From NCBI RefSeq assembly GCF_012349115.1, contig NZ_PQIG01000089.1, positions 1 through 64,000 of the forward strand: DNA of 64,000 nt, written 5' to 3'. How positions within the stretch are numbered: the stretch's first letter is position 1; every line of letters begins with the position of its first letter. The position numbers and the translations under genes are program-made. Of the stretch, positions 22,556 through 31,898 are shown in pieces. The notes under the pieces are model-generated. The model did no database searches. It had not been told where the DNA came from and was given only the letters and a program-made list of their open reading frames with translations. This stretch comes from Rhizobium ruizarguesonis (GTDB taxonomy: Bacteria; Pseudomonadota; Alphaproteobacteria; Rhizobiales; Rhizobiaceae).

Positions 22556-22870
22556 ATGCACAGAACTCTCGCCGCCATCGCCTTGAGCCTGACCATCACT
22601 GCCGCTGCCGGGCCGGCATTCGCCATCGGTCCCGCCAGCCTTGCCCGCGACCTGATGTACACCTCCGCCATCGGCCATTCGAGCGAGGTTCCGCTGACGA
22701 CTCACGCCGGTTTCGTGCGCCCAGGCGTTCCTTTCGTTCTGCGCAGCCCGGCTCAAATCGAGGGCGAGAACAACCAGCTCAAGATCTATTCGCAGAGGCT
22801 GACCGTTGTCGTCGACTACATGTTCTCGAAAGCGGTCGCGGCTGTGGACGCCGTCACGTTTCTTCGCTGA
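22556..22870 (+). CDS. Small secreted protein of unknown function
   Basis: A 104-residue protein with a signal peptide (LAAIALSLTITAAAGPAFA, cleavage after AFA). The mature start, IGPASLARDLMYTSAIGHS, resembles the mature start of the transglutaminase-like protease at 35064 (AGPAGFARGLTGNSAVSYI), but the catalytic Cys-His-Asp region of that family is absent. It could be a shortened relative or chance. It begins after GGGGACTTCGAC. Downstream is the converging lpsL-like gene. Confidence 0.55.
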   Translation: MHRTLAAIALSLTITAAAGPAFAIGPASLARDLMYTSAIGHSSEVPLTTHAGFVRPGVPFVLRSPAQIEGENNQLKIYSQRLTVVVDYMFSKAVAAVDAVTFLR

Positions 22871-22948
22871 AACACCGGTCTTTGTTGAAACATTGGGCCG
22901 GCTGGAAATAGTTCGGCTTGTCGCATCCTCCGCGACCGCCGGGATCGA

Positions 22949-23965
22949 CTAGGCGTCAAGCTGGCCGCGTACGTCGAGATACCAGTCGACGAAGGCCCTG
23001 ACGCCGACATCCAAGGTCGTATCCGGCTTGTACCCCGTCAGCGCAACAAGCAGATCGGGGGCTGCGAAGGTGCGCGGCACGTCACCCTTCTGCATCGCCA
23101 GCATCTTGCGGATTGCAGGACGGCCGAGCGCCTTCTCCACCGTTTCGACGAAATCCATCAGGCTGACCGGCTGGCCCCCGCCAATATTGACGACGCGGAA
23201 GGGCGCTTGGCGCGAAAGCGTTTCGACAGCTACGTTGTCAAGACGGTTTTCCTCGCTCGGAGCGATTGCCGACAGCCTGACGATCGCTTCAATGAGATCG
23301 TCGATATAGGTAAAGTCGCGGCTCATATTGCCTTCGCCGTAAATCTCGATCGGCTGGCCTTCGAGCATGTTCTTGGTGAATTTGAACAGCGCCATGTCGG
23401 GCCGGCCCCACGGGCCATAAACCGTAAAGAAGCGAAAAGCCGTGGTCGGAATCTTGTGAAGATGGGCATAACTGTGCGCCATCAGTTCCATTGATTTCTT
23501 CGTCGCGGCATAAATGGTCAGCGGCTCGTCGGCGCGATCGGTCTCGTGAAAGGGGACGGTCGCGTTGGCGCCATAGATCGAGGATGTCGAGGCCAGCATC
23601 AGGTGACGGATTTCGACGCGCCGTGCGATTTCCATGATGTTCCACGAGCCTTCGACGTTCGAACGAAGATAAGCCTCGGGATTTTCCAGGCTGTAGCGCA
23701 CGCCGGCCTGTGCGGCGAGGTGAATCAAAATGTCGGGCTTGGCCTCCAGAACGGCCGCTTCCAGCGCTGGGCGGTCCTCAAGCATAGCGATGACGGGTTT
23801 GAAAGCCGGAAACTGGGAGAGTGCCGCATGGCGCATCTCCTTAAGCTTGACGTTATAATAGGGAGTCAGGCCGTCGAAGCCTGTGACGTCGTGCCCTTCC
23901 TGCAGCAGGCGCCTGGCCAGATGAAAACCGATAAAGCCGGCAGTCCCTGTAATGAAGTAGCGCAT
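22949..23965 (-). CDS. lpsL: UDP-glucuronate 4-epimerase (LpsL-like)
   Basis: A 338-residue short-chain dehydrogenase-type epimerase. The NAD motif is GTAGFIGFHLARRL at residues 7-20, catalytic Ser in ASTSSIYG and YxxxK in YAATKKS, with FFTVYGPWGRPDMALF typical of UDP-GlcA epimerases such as S. meliloti LpsL. It makes UDP-galacturonate for surface polysaccharide. AAGGTGG precedes the ATG at 23965; the frame extends 11 codons further upstream without a site. UDP-GlcA would come from the dehydrogenase at 33466. Confidence 0.85.
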   Translation of the reverse strand: MRYFITGTAGFIGFHLARRLLQEGHDVTGFDGLTPYYNVKLKEMRHAALSQFPAFKPVIAMLEDRPALEAAVLEAKPDILIHLAAQAGVRYSLENPEAYLRSNVEGSWNIMEIARRVEIRHLMLASTSSIYGANATVPFHETDRADEPLTIYAATKKSMELMAHSYAHLHKIPTTAFRFFTVYGPWGRPDMALFKFTKNMLEGQPIEIYGEGNMSRDFTYIDDLIEAIVRLSAIAPSEENRLDNVAVETLSRQAPFRVVNIGGGQPVSLMDFVETVEKALGRPAIRKMLAMQKGDVPRTFAAPDLLVALTGYKPDTTLDVGVRAFVDWYLDVRGQLDA

Positions 23966-24211
23966 TCCCACCTTTTCTCGGCTCCCTGCCGACGGCAAAG
24001 AGCCGATTCCGTATCAAGTGACCCCACTTACAAGATAAGAAGAGGCCGAGTCGATAGGTCTTTGAAAGAGAAGGCCACAGCACCGTCTCCGCTGCCGTTG
24101 GTCTATCCGCCGCTGTTTTGCCGGATGCCGGCTCCCGGCTGTTATGCTGCATTGCACCATAACTGATCGCATGTTATGGCCGGGCGGTCGTCTGCAAGCA
24201 GGTCAGGATCG

Positions 24212-25168
24212 ATGAGAGATATAATTTATTGGATTCTCTGCGCGTTTCTGACCGTTGCCATCGCGATCGTATCGTTACGCTATGTCACGAACTTCTGGCT
24301 TCTGTCCTTCGTCTACAGCTTTCAGGTTCACCTCGGCGTCGTGTTCGTCGCCGCCAGTCTCATCATTCTGGCTATCAAAAGGCAGATCTACGGCTTTATC
24401 CTTCTGCTTGCCTCGCTTCTTCTCATCGCTCACGGCATCATCATGCTGCGCGAATTCGCGGAGGGCGACAGAAGCACCGACACGCCGCCGCTTTTCCGTC
24501 TCATGTCGTTCAACATCGCGATCGACAATTGGAAAAACTCGACTGAAATCACCGACCTGGTGATCGCGTCGAATGCCGACGTCGTCAATCTGCTCGAAGC
24601 CAAGCCGCTGACGTTTCACCTGCAGCAATTGTTCAAGGCCTATCCCTATCATATCGGTTGTGACACCGGAAAGGATACCTGCGATACGCTGGTGCTCTCC
24701 AAACGCCCGTTCGTCAGCCGGCAGGTCGAAAGCATGGGCAGTCTTCGAAAAAACAGGCTTGTGATAGCAAGCGTCGACTTCGGCGGCGAGACCATCAATC
24801 TGGTTTCGGCGCACCTGACCAAACCATATTTCGACGATTTCCAGATGGCTGAATTGGAAGATCTTACCAAAGCGCTTGGTTCGATCGACGGGCCTCTGGT
24901 GCTGTCAGGTGATTTCAACTCCTCGGTGATCGCCCCGAGTATCCAGGGTTTCCTACGCGAACAGAAGTTGAAAACCATCGTGCCGGAACCAGCAACATGG
25001 CCGGTCGCCGCCGGCTCGCTCGGGATCGCCATCGATCACATATTTGCGCGCGCGCCGCTTCATCTGACATCGCTGAAACGTCTCGATGACAATCTCGGCT
25101 CGAACCATTCAGGCCTGATCGCTGACTTCGTTCTCGACAGAGATGGCGAGATGTCACCGGCAAAATGA
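24212..25168 (+). CDS. Membrane-anchored EEP-family hydrolase
   Basis: A 318-residue protein: three N-terminal hydrophobic segments (about residues 5-95) then an endonuclease/exonuclease/phosphatase fold. Family motifs are visible: MSFNIA, NLLEAKP (metal-binding Glu), SGDFNSS, IDHIFAR and SNHSGLIADF (catalytic His). The catalytic domain would face the periplasm if the segments span the membrane. The substrate is unknown. The ATG at 24212 follows CAGGATCG; an upstream ATG at 24176 adds a polar tail only. Confidence 0.78.
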   Translation: MRDIIYWILCAFLTVAIAIVSLRYVTNFWLLSFVYSFQVHLGVVFVAASLIILAIKRQIYGFILLLASLLLIAHGIIMLREFAEGDRSTDTPPLFRLMSFNIAIDNWKNSTEITDLVIASNADVVNLLEAKPLTFHLQQLFKAYPYHIGCDTGKDTCDTLVLSKRPFVSRQVESMGSLRKNRLVIASVDFGGETINLVSAHLTKPYFDDFQMAELEDLTKALGSIDGPLVLSGDFNSSVIAPSIQGFLREQKLKTIVPEPATWPVAAGSLGIAIDHIFARAPLHLTSLKRLDDNLGSNHSGLIADFVLDRDGEMSPAK

Positions 25169-25200
25169 TTTTGCCTGGGGCAAGATAAGCTTGCCCAGGC
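25166..25200. terminator. Imperfect hairpin after the EEP gene
   Basis: TTGCCTGGGGCAAG pairs with CTTGCCCAGGCAA with one bulge, directly after the stop codon and in front of the converging gene. There is no T-run, so termination is uncertain. Confidence 0.4.
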
Positions 25201-25225
25201 AAGGCAAGCTTGCTGGGGGTCTAAA

Positions 25226-25531
25226 TCAGAATCTGGTTCGGCCGCCCTTTTTGTCGATCATCTGAAAGGTCTTGCCGTCGGTCTTCACGTTGACGCAGTC
25301 GGTCTTCTTGCTGGGGAACAGGACGCACACCTGGCCATTGTTTATCTTGTAGCCATTCTTATTGCCGTCGCGATATTCGTAGCCGTTCTTGCCTTCTTTC
25401 AGTTCGGACGTGCCGGGCAGGTGCTGGCGAATTTCCGACTCGCTTGCCGCTCTCATGCTTGCCGTTTCGGCAAACGCCATTCCCGGCACCATGATTGAAA
25501 GAAATCCAGCAAGGACGGTCAGGGTACGCAT
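25226..25531 (-). CDS. Small secreted protein of unknown function
   Basis: A 101-residue protein with a signal peptide (LTVLAGFLSIMVPGMAFA) and a polar mature part carrying the pattern GYEYRDGNKNGYKINNGQVCVLFPSKKTDC trimmed to its key elements, with two Cys that could form a disulfide. Similar small periplasmic proteins occur in rhizobia. No function can be assigned. Confidence 0.6.
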   Translation of the reverse strand: MRTLTVLAGFLSIMVPGMAFAETASMRAASESEIRQHLPGTSELKEGKNGYEYRDGNKNGYKINNGQVCVLFPSKKTDCVNVKTDGKTFQMIDKKGGRTRF

Positions 25532-25648
25532 CAGGGGGTATCTCCGGTCATGTCTGTCGGTACATCCATTCTACGAGAACCCCAAGAGGAAATTCAACAG
25601 CGAGATGGTCGCGCCGGAAAAGGCCCGACCATCGCTCCGGCTGCGATT

Positions 25649-28540
25649 TTACGTTCTTCCGAACTCATCGACGATACGGATGATGTCGTCCTCGCCGAGA
25701 TAGGAACCCGTCTGCACCTCGATGAGCTCGAGAAGGATCTTTCCGGGGTTGGCGAGGCGGTGGACTTCGCCGAGCGGAATATAGACGCTCTCATTCTCAC
25801 GCAGCATCCGCACTGTCTCACCGACGGTCACCTCGGCCGTTCCCTTGACGACGATCCAGTGTTCGGAGCGATGGTGGTGTTTTTGCAGCGAAAGCTTCTT
25901 GCCCGGTGTAACGAAGATGCGCTTCACCTGGAAGCGATCGCCGTTGAAGATGGAGGTATAGCCGCCCCAGGGGCGATAGGATGTCGGATGGGTTTCGGTG
26001 AATTTCGCGGTGGCGGACGTGGACGCCAGCAGCTTGACCAATTGCCCGACGTTCTGGCTGTCTTTGAGCGGTCCGACATAGACTGCGTCTTCGCTGGCGA
26101 TGACGGCGACATCATCCATGCCCTGGACGGCAAGATGCACGCCATGCGTCATGACGAGCGAGTTGCGGGTGTTGACCACGGTGGTGTTTGCGGCGGCGAC
26201 GTTGCCGTTACCGTCGCGTGCGCCTGATTTCCAGACGGCATCCCAGCTTCCCATATCAGACCATTTGAAGGGCGAGGGGACAACGGCGGCCTTGGAGGTC
26301 TTTTCCATGATCGCGTAGTCGATGGAGATGTCGGGGCTCTTGGCGAAATGGTCGGCGTCGAGGCGGGTGAAATCGAGGTCGCGGCTTGCCTTCGAAACGG
26401 CCTTGCTGGCCGCCTTCAGCACGTCAGGCGCATATTCCTGCAGTTCGGCAACGAGTTCCGCCACCGGGAACATGAAGATGCCGGAGTTCCAGTAGAAGCC
26501 GCCGGCGGCGAGCATCTGCTCGGCCTTCTCAAGTGCCGGCTTTTCGACGAAGCGCTTGACCTTGTGCGCACCGTTTTTGAGCGCATCGCCGATCTCGATA
26601 TAGCCGTAACCCGTCGCCGGCTCCGTCGGAGTGATGCCGAAAGTCACGAGCTTGCCGTCGGCTGCGGCATCGCGGGCGATGCGGATGCAATCGAAATAGG
26701 TCTCATCGGCCAGGATCTCGTGATCCGAGGCGAGCATCTGGATGATGGTGTTCTTGCCGAAGAGCTCGCCGGCAAGCGTAGCGGCGGCGGCCACCGCTGC
26801 CGCGGTGTTGCGGGCAACCGGTTCGAGCAGGACGGCGGCGAGCGGGATGGCGAGCTCGCGGGCCTGCTCGGCGACCAGGAAGCGGAATTCCTCATTGGTG
26901 ACGACGATCGCGGCTTCATAGAGATCCGGATTGGAAACGCGGTCGAGGGTCTCCTGAAACAGCGTCTTGTCACCGACGAACTGGATGAACTGTTTCGGTG
27001 CGGTGGCACGGGAAAGCGGCCAGAGCCGGGTGCCTTTGCCGCCGGCCATGATCACGGGAACGATTTTCTGCGTCATAGGCGGGTTCCTTGAAAAAAGCGT
27101 GTTCGTCGCATGTTTAGCGGGTGTCTCTGCCCAGTCTCGTATACGGGTCAGCCCGGCGGTCAGAAGATCCAGGGCTGCGGTCTCGCTCTCGGCTTCCACG
27201 TAGCAGCGCATTTCCGGCGCATTGCCGGACGGGCGGAAATGGATGATCCTGCCGTCCCTCAGTGTTACGCGAAGTCCGTCGATGTCGGACTTCGCAGCCA
27301 CCTCGCCGATCGGCTGCAGGAAAGCCGAAAGATTTTCATCGGAGGCACGCAGATACTGCATCAGCGCCGCGCTCGTCTCGACCGGAAAATTCTCGAGGCG
27401 GTCGGCGGCGGCAAATGGCAGATGATAGGAGGCGGCAACGGCCGAAAGCGGCTGCTTGCGGGTGGCGGCGAGCGACAGGATCGCGAGCATCGGGATAAAA
27501 CAATCGCGTGTCGGCAAGGCACGCACGTTTCGGCCGTTGATATCAAAGGCGGTTGCGGTCAGCAGTCCGCCATTGGCTTCAAAGCCCATGACATGATCCT
27601 TGCCGGCCGCCACGGCCTCTTCCATGCCTGAAATGACGAAGGGTGAGCCGACGCGGGTGCGCCGGACGGCGAAAGAGCCCGCGGCCTCGATGCCCGAATT
27701 GGAGGTAACCGGTGTCACCACTGTTCCGGCGCCGAGGAAATTGGCTGCCACAAGGCCGAGAAGGTCACCGCGCAGCGGCGTGCCGGTTTCGTCTGCGACC
27801 AGCGGACGGTCGCCGTCGCCATCGGTCGAGACGATCGCATCGAACTTGTGCTCGGACACCCAACGCTTCGTCAGCGCGATCGTCTCGTCGGAAACGGCTT
27901 CGGTGTCGACGGGAATGAAACTCTCCGAACGTCCAAGAGCGGTGATCTCGGCGCCGTAATGGGCGAGGACGTCAACCAGCAGGTCGCGGGCGACGCTGCT
28001 GTGCTGGTAGACACCGATCTTCAGGCCGGACAAGGCGCCTTGCGGAAGCAGGGCGGCATTGCGTTCGAAAAAGAGCTGCCGGCAGATCGCTTCATGCTCC
28101 TCCGTCTCGGCCGGCGCCTGCGTCACCGTTTCACCGGTTCGCTCGATTTCGGCCGCCAATGCGGTGATATCTGCCTCGTCCGATTTGTCGATCTCACCAT
28201 CCGGGCGATAAAACTTGATGCCGTTGCGGTCCGCCGGAATATGCGAGCCCGTCACCATCAGGCAGGCGGCGTTGCTCTCGAGCCCATAGAGGGCAAGGGC
28301 GGGTGTGGGGACATTGCCGCAGTCGAATATCCGGAAGCCGAGCGCGGCAAGCGCACCGGCACAATTTCCCGAGATTTCAGGGCTTGAATCGCGAAAATCG
28401 CGGCCGATCAGAATGACGTCGCCAGCCCGCGCCTTGCCGGTCTGCAGCAGATACTTGCCGAACGCGGTGGCGTAGAGGGCAGAGGCGCGTCCCTTGAGAT
28501 CGACTGAAAGTCCGCGAAGGCCGCTCGTGCCGAATTTCAT
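25649..28540 (-). CDS. Fused phosphomannomutase and mannose-1-P guanylyltransferase/mannose-6-P isomerase
   Basis: One open frame of 963 residues. Residues 1 to about 475 are a phosphohexomutase: FGTSGLRG, active-site Ser in VTGSHIPADRNG near residue 99, and metal loop STDGDGDRP. From Met 489 a complete bifunctional ManC follows: GGKGTRLWPLSR nucleotidyltransferase motif, FVEKPALEKA, and a C-terminal cupin isomerase (SLQKHHHRSEHW). Together they convert mannose-6-P to GDP-mannose for polysaccharides. Met 489 (27076) keeps its own AAGGAA site, so ManC may also be made alone. These are normally two genes; one fewer base in an A6 run (27091-27096) would split them with an ATGA overlap. The start at 28540 is chosen by homology to mutase N-termini. 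Confidence 0.82.
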   Translation of the reverse strand: MKFGTSGLRGLSVDLKGRASALYATAFGKYLLQTGKARAGDVILIGRDFRDSSPEISGNCAGALAALGFRIFDCGNVPTPALALYGLESNAACLMVTGSHIPADRNGIKFYRPDGEIDKSDEADITALAAEIERTGETVTQAPAETEEHEAICRQLFFERNAALLPQGALSGLKIGVYQHSSVARDLLVDVLAHYGAEITALGRSESFIPVDTEAVSDETIALTKRWVSEHKFDAIVSTDGDGDRPLVADETGTPLRGDLLGLVAANFLGAGTVVTPVTSNSGIEAAGSFAVRRTRVGSPFVISGMEEAVAAGKDHVMGFEANGGLLTATAFDINGRNVRALPTRDCFIPMLAILSLAATRKQPLSAVAASYHLPFAAADRLENFPVETSAALMQYLRASDENLSAFLQPIGEVAAKSDIDGLRVTLRDGRIIHFRPSGNAPEMRCYVEAESETAALDLLTAGLTRIRDWAETPAKHATNTLFSRNPPMTQKIVPVIMAGGKGTRLWPLSRATAPKQFIQFVGDKTLFQETLDRVSNPDLYEAAIVVTNEEFRFLVAEQARELAIPLAAVLLEPVARNTAAAVAAAATLAGELFGKNTIIQMLASDHEILADETYFDCIRIARDAAADGKLVTFGITPTEPATGYGYIEIGDALKNGAHKVKRFVEKPALEKAEQMLAAGGFYWNSGIFMFPVAELVAELQEYAPDVLKAASKAVSKASRDLDFTRLDADHFAKSPDISIDYAIMEKTSKAAVVPSPFKWSDMGSWDAVWKSGARDGNGNVAAANTTVVNTRNSLVMTHGVHLAVQGMDDVAVIASEDAVYVGPLKDSQNVGQLVKLLASTSATAKFTETHPTSYRPWGGYTSIFNGDRFQVKRIFVTPGKKLSLQKHHHRSEHWIVVKGTAEVTVGETVRMLRENESVYIPLGEVHRLANPGKILLELIEVQTGSYLGEDDIIRIVDEFGRT
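27074..27089 (-). promoter_or_regulatory. Internal ribosome site and ATG of the ManC half
   Basis: Minus strand AAGGAA (27089-27084), 7 bases, ATG (27076). The codons after it begin the normal N-terminus of ManC proteins (TQKIVPVIMAGG). It supports separate translation of the second half of the fused frame. Confidence 0.7.
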
Positions 28541-28778
28541 AGGAAGACATGGCTCCGATTTCACCATCAAGGTTCTACTCAGGCCGCCCGCCGGCGTAAA
28601 TACCGAAGCTGTCATATAGTTAAACACGGACGACGATGTTTCGAGCAGGCTTTTACAATCTTCACTCGCCGAGTTCGCAAGACATAGACCATCGCCAAGT
28701 CGACAGGCATTGCAGCCTATATCGATTTTGCTAGAACCGTGTGTCCGTTGTTTTGTCCTATGCGAAGGATTTTCCCAG

Positions 28779-29480
28779 ATGAGCGATACATCCGTCAGTC
28801 TCGAGGAGAGCTGGAAGGCTGCGCTGGAGGGGGAATTTTCCAGCCCCTACATGCAACAGCTCAAGTCTTTCCTCGTAGCGCAAAAGCAGGCCGGCAAGCG
28901 GATTTTCCCCAAGGGCAGCGAATATTTCCGCGCCCTTGATCTGACGCCGATCTCCAACGTCAAGGCCGTCATCCTCGGCCAGGATCCCTATCATGGACTT
29001 GGGCAAGCCCATGGGCTGTGCTTCAGTGTCCGGCCGGGCGTGCGCATACCGCCCTCCCTCGTCAATATCTACAAGGAGATGGAGGCGGATCTCGGCATAG
29101 CGCCGGCACGGCACGGTTTTCTCGAACATTGGGCAAGACAGGGTGTGCTCCTGCTGAACAGCGTGCTGACCGTCGAGGAAGGGCAGGCAGCGGCCCATCA
29201 GGGCAAGGGGTGGGAGCGCTTCACCGACGCCGTCATCCGCAAGGTCAACGATGAATGTGAATCCGTCGTCTTCATGCTCTGGGGTTCCTATGCCCAGCGC
29301 AAGGCCGCCTTCGTCGATACGACGCGGCATCTCGTGCTCAGGGCGCCGCATCCCTCGCCGCTTTCGGCCCATAACGGTTTTTTTGGCTGCGGGCATTTTT
29401 CAAAGGCGAATGCCTTTCTGCAGTCGCGCGAGCGCGCGCCGATCGACTGGCAATTGCCGGCCAATCCGCAGGATTTCTGA
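28779..29480 (+). CDS. ung: Uracil-DNA glycosylase
   Basis: A 233-residue family 1 UDG that removes uracil from DNA. The water-activating motif GQDPYHG is at about residue 68 and the HPSPLS minor-groove motif at about 195, with the LLLNSVLTVEEG uracil-pocket Asn between them. Start at 28779 after AAGGA; the frame extends upstream to 28710 without a ribosome site. A stand-alone gene. Confidence 0.95.
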   Translation: MSDTSVSLEESWKAALEGEFSSPYMQQLKSFLVAQKQAGKRIFPKGSEYFRALDLTPISNVKAVILGQDPYHGLGQAHGLCFSVRPGVRIPPSLVNIYKEMEADLGIAPARHGFLEHWARQGVLLLNSVLTVEEGQAAAHQGKGWERFTDAVIRKVNDECESVVFMLWGSYAQRKAAFVDTTRHLVLRAPHPSPLSAHNGFFGCGHFSKANAFLQSRERAPIDWQLPANPQDF

Positions 29481-29619
29481 GTTTTCCTGAACGCTGACAG
29501 CGGATCGTTCACAAAAAGAAGACGATGCGTTTTAGTCGGCGGGTCTATTCCGCGGGCGCCGGAAAGCGCATTTATGGCCCATCGAAAGCCCGCAACGGCG
29601 GGCATGAAAGGGGTCTCAA

Positions 29620-30552
29620 ATGCTCGATCAGATCAAGGGTCTGCACCACGTCACGTCGATGGCGCAGGACGCCCGCACCAACAACCAGTTTTTCACCAAT
29701 GCGCTCGGTCTGCGCCGCGTCAAGAAGACTGTCAATTTCGACGCGCCTGATGTCTATCACCTCTATTACGGTGACGAGACCGGCACACCCGGCAGCGTAA
29801 TGACCTATTTCCCGTTCCCGAAGATGGCGCAGGGCCGTCCCGGCACAGGCGAGGTCGGCACGACGGTGTTTTCCGTTCCCAAGGGTTCGCTCGGTTTCTG
29901 GAGCGATAGGTTCAGCACGCTTGGTATCGACGGCCTGAAGGCTGAGGAAAGTTTCGGCGAGAAACGCCTGAATTTTTCCGGTCCCGACGGTGACGGTTTC
30001 GCGCTTGTTGAAGTTGAGGACGATAACCGCCAGCCCTGGACGCTTGGCGGCATCAGCGAGGACCACGCCATTCGCGGCTTCCATTCCGTTGCCATGCGGC
30101 TGCGGGACGAGGGCGCCACGGCCGAACTCTTGAAGTTCATGGGCTACGAGGTCGCTGAAGAAAGGGACGGCGTCAAGCGGCTGATCAAGCCCTCCGGCAA
30201 TGGCGCCCATCTCATCGATCTCGAAACCATGCCGAACATCGCCCGCGCGCTTCCCGGCGCCGGCTCGGTTCATCATGTCGCCTTCGCCGTCGAAAACCGC
30301 GAGAAGCAGCTCGAAGTGCGCAAGGCGCTGATGGACACGGGTTATCAGGTCACGCCGGTGATCGACCGCGACTACTTCTGGGCGATCTATTTTCGCACGC
30401 CGGGCGGCGTGCTGTTCGAGGTCGCGACCAATGAGCCAGGTTTCGACCACGACGAGGACACGGCCCATCTCGGCGAAGCCCTGAAACTGCCGCAGCAGCA
30501 CACCCATCTTCGCGCGCTGCTCGAGCAGCACCTGCAGCCGCTCGAAGCGTAG
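29620..30552 (+). CDS. mhqO: Ring-cleaving dioxygenase, MhqO-like (VOC fold)
   Basis: A 310-residue protein with two vicinal-oxygen-chelate modules: LHHVTSMAQDA (first metal His, near residue 9) and FHSVAMRL / VHHVAFAV in the second, with LFEVATNEPGF holding the C-terminal metal-ligand Glu. It resembles B. subtilis MhqO, involved in quinone and hydroquinone resistance. AAGGGG precedes the ATG. It is followed after 11 bp by an MhqD-like hydrolase, as in the B. subtilis mhq set. Confidence 0.82.
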   Translation: MLDQIKGLHHVTSMAQDARTNNQFFTNALGLRRVKKTVNFDAPDVYHLYYGDETGTPGSVMTYFPFPKMAQGRPGTGEVGTTVFSVPKGSLGFWSDRFSTLGIDGLKAEESFGEKRLNFSGPDGDGFALVEVEDDNRQPWTLGGISEDHAIRGFHSVAMRLRDEGATAELLKFMGYEVAEERDGVKRLIKPSGNGAHLIDLETMPNIARALPGAGSVHHVAFAVENREKQLEVRKALMDTGYQVTPVIDRDYFWAIYFRTPGGVLFEVATNEPGFDHDEDTAHLGEALKLPQQHTHLRALLEQHLQPLEA

Positions 30553-30563
30553 GGAGAGGCGAT

Positions 30564-31169
30564 ATGACCGAAACTGGATATGTGCACCGGCTGCATGCCG
30601 GTGCACCTGATAAACCTATCCTACTGGTGCTGCACGGCACCGGTGGCGACGAAAACCAGTTTTTCGACTTCGGTCGGCGCCTGCTGCCGGAAGCGACGAT
30701 TCTCTCCCCGCGCGGCGATGTTTCCGAACACGGCGCGGCGCGGTTCTTTCGCCGCACCGGGGAAGGGGTCTACGACATGCCCGACCTTTCGCGCGCGACC
30801 GAGAAGATGGCTGCCTACGTCAAGGCATTCGCTGATGAGTACCAGGCTTCCGAGATTCTCGGTTTGGGATTTTCGAACGGCGCAAATATTCTTGCCAACG
30901 TGCTGATCGAGAAGGGTATCTTCGATGCCGCGGTTTTGATGCACCCGCTCATTCCGTTTCAGCCCGAAGCCCAGGTAACGCTTGTGGGAAGAAAGGTGCT
31001 GGTGACGGCGGGACAACGGGATCCGATCGCTCCCGTCTCCATGACCGAGGCGCTGTCCGAACATCTGAAAAACCGAGAGGCGGAGGTCAAGGTGGTCTGG
31101 CACCCCGGCGGTCACGAAATTGCGCCGCTCGAGATTGATGCGGTCCGCGATTTCCTCGGCAATTATTGA
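30564..31169 (+). CDS. mhqD: Alpha/beta hydrolase, MhqD-like
   Basis: A 201-residue carboxylesterase/phospholipase-type hydrolase: oxyanion region LVLHGTGGDENQFF, nucleophile Ser in GFSNGAN, Asp in GQRDPIAPV and His in GGHEIAP. It pairs with the dioxygenase upstream and probably acts in the same aromatic or quinone detoxification. GGAG precedes the ATG. Confidence 0.83.
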   Translation: MTETGYVHRLHAGAPDKPILLVLHGTGGDENQFFDFGRRLLPEATILSPRGDVSEHGAARFFRRTGEGVYDMPDLSRATEKMAAYVKAFADEYQASEILGLGFSNGANILANVLIEKGIFDAAVLMHPLIPFQPEAQVTLVGRKVLVTAGQRDPIAPVSMTEALSEHLKNREAEVKVVWHPGGHEIAPLEIDAVRDFLGNY

Positions 31170-31190
31170 CCGCGCGCGCCGCGGCAGCGC

Positions 31191-31281
31191 CGCGTCTTTT
31201 TAGACGCGCAAAGGACGCTGTAGCATTTTGAAGTGCAACATAATTTGTCCTTCAATCGATTCCGATTCAAGGAATTATGCA
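31191..31281. repeat. Palindromic intergenic repeat after mhqD
   Basis: CGCGTCT-TTTT-AGACGCG (31191-31208) followed by a conserved-looking tail (AAAGGACGCTGTAGCA) and a second imperfect inverted repeat ending in GGAATTATGC. This sequence type recurs between genes of Rhizobium chromosomes. It may also terminate mhqOD. Confidence 0.7.
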
Positions 31282-31375
31282 AGTGGCTGGCGGGAGACTG
31301 ATTTGCGGGACCGGCGAATGCCGGTCCCGCATCTTTGCTGGAACGATGATACCATCGTCCGTTCTCGATAAGGCA

Positions 31376-31579
31376 TTAGGGACGGGGAGGATATTTGCCC
31401 CTGATTGCCTTCATATAAAAATTTCCTGGCGATTCCGCCATCGTCAAACCGACGACGACACCCTTGGGAACGCCTTCATATTCTCGCCTCTGACCGTTGG
31501 TCAGATAGACCCTTAGATGCCGGCTGTCTTCGTCGTAGGTGATCGCCTCGATAAGCTTCGAATCAACCGCAGTTTCCAC
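31376..31579 (-). CDS. KTSC domain protein
   Basis: A 67-residue protein: the pattern SKLIEAITYDEDSRHLRVYL, GQRREYEGVPKGV and a C-terminal SPGNFYMKAIRGKY define the KTSC domain, a small domain found alone or fused to nucleic-acid enzymes; its role is unknown. A stand-alone gene, converging with mhqD. Confidence 0.8.
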   Translation of the reverse strand: METAVDSKLIEAITYDEDSRHLRVYLTNGQRREYEGVPKGVVVGLTMAESPGNFYMKAIRGKYPPRP

Positions 31580-31898
31580 TTTGCACCCCGCAGTTTAGGA
31601 TCTGAGATTCCTGATCAAGAATGTCATTCACGCTCGCAACGCGCCATCATTATGCTGCGCCGCAAGGGCGTCAAGCGTGATCTGCTTTAACGTTCATTTT
31701 TTCCTGCGGTCTCTCGTTATAGTTGATTTTTGCAGCTTTTCGAAGGTCACGCCTGTGGAAATCCAATACCTGTGGCTCCCCCATTTGGGGATATTAGCCG
31801 ATAATGTCACGAGAAACGCAATAATCGCCGGCTTAACGCCGGATTAATCATCATATAGCAAACTATAGCGTAATATTAACCGCAGCACCCTCCCAAGC
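31580..31898. other. Intergenic region without a recognised gene
   Basis: A 319-bp AT-rich stretch with small hairpins (CCCCCATTTGGGG near 31772-31792; GCCGGCTTAACGCCGG near 31830). The N-terminal half of the truncated efflux gene that follows is not recognisable here, so it was lost rather than frameshifted. Confidence 0.5.

Noticed and set aside
31325..31352. GGAAC-N15-CGTT as a third EcfG promoter
   Set aside because: The spacer is one base short of the usual 16-17 and no plus-strand gene follows it.
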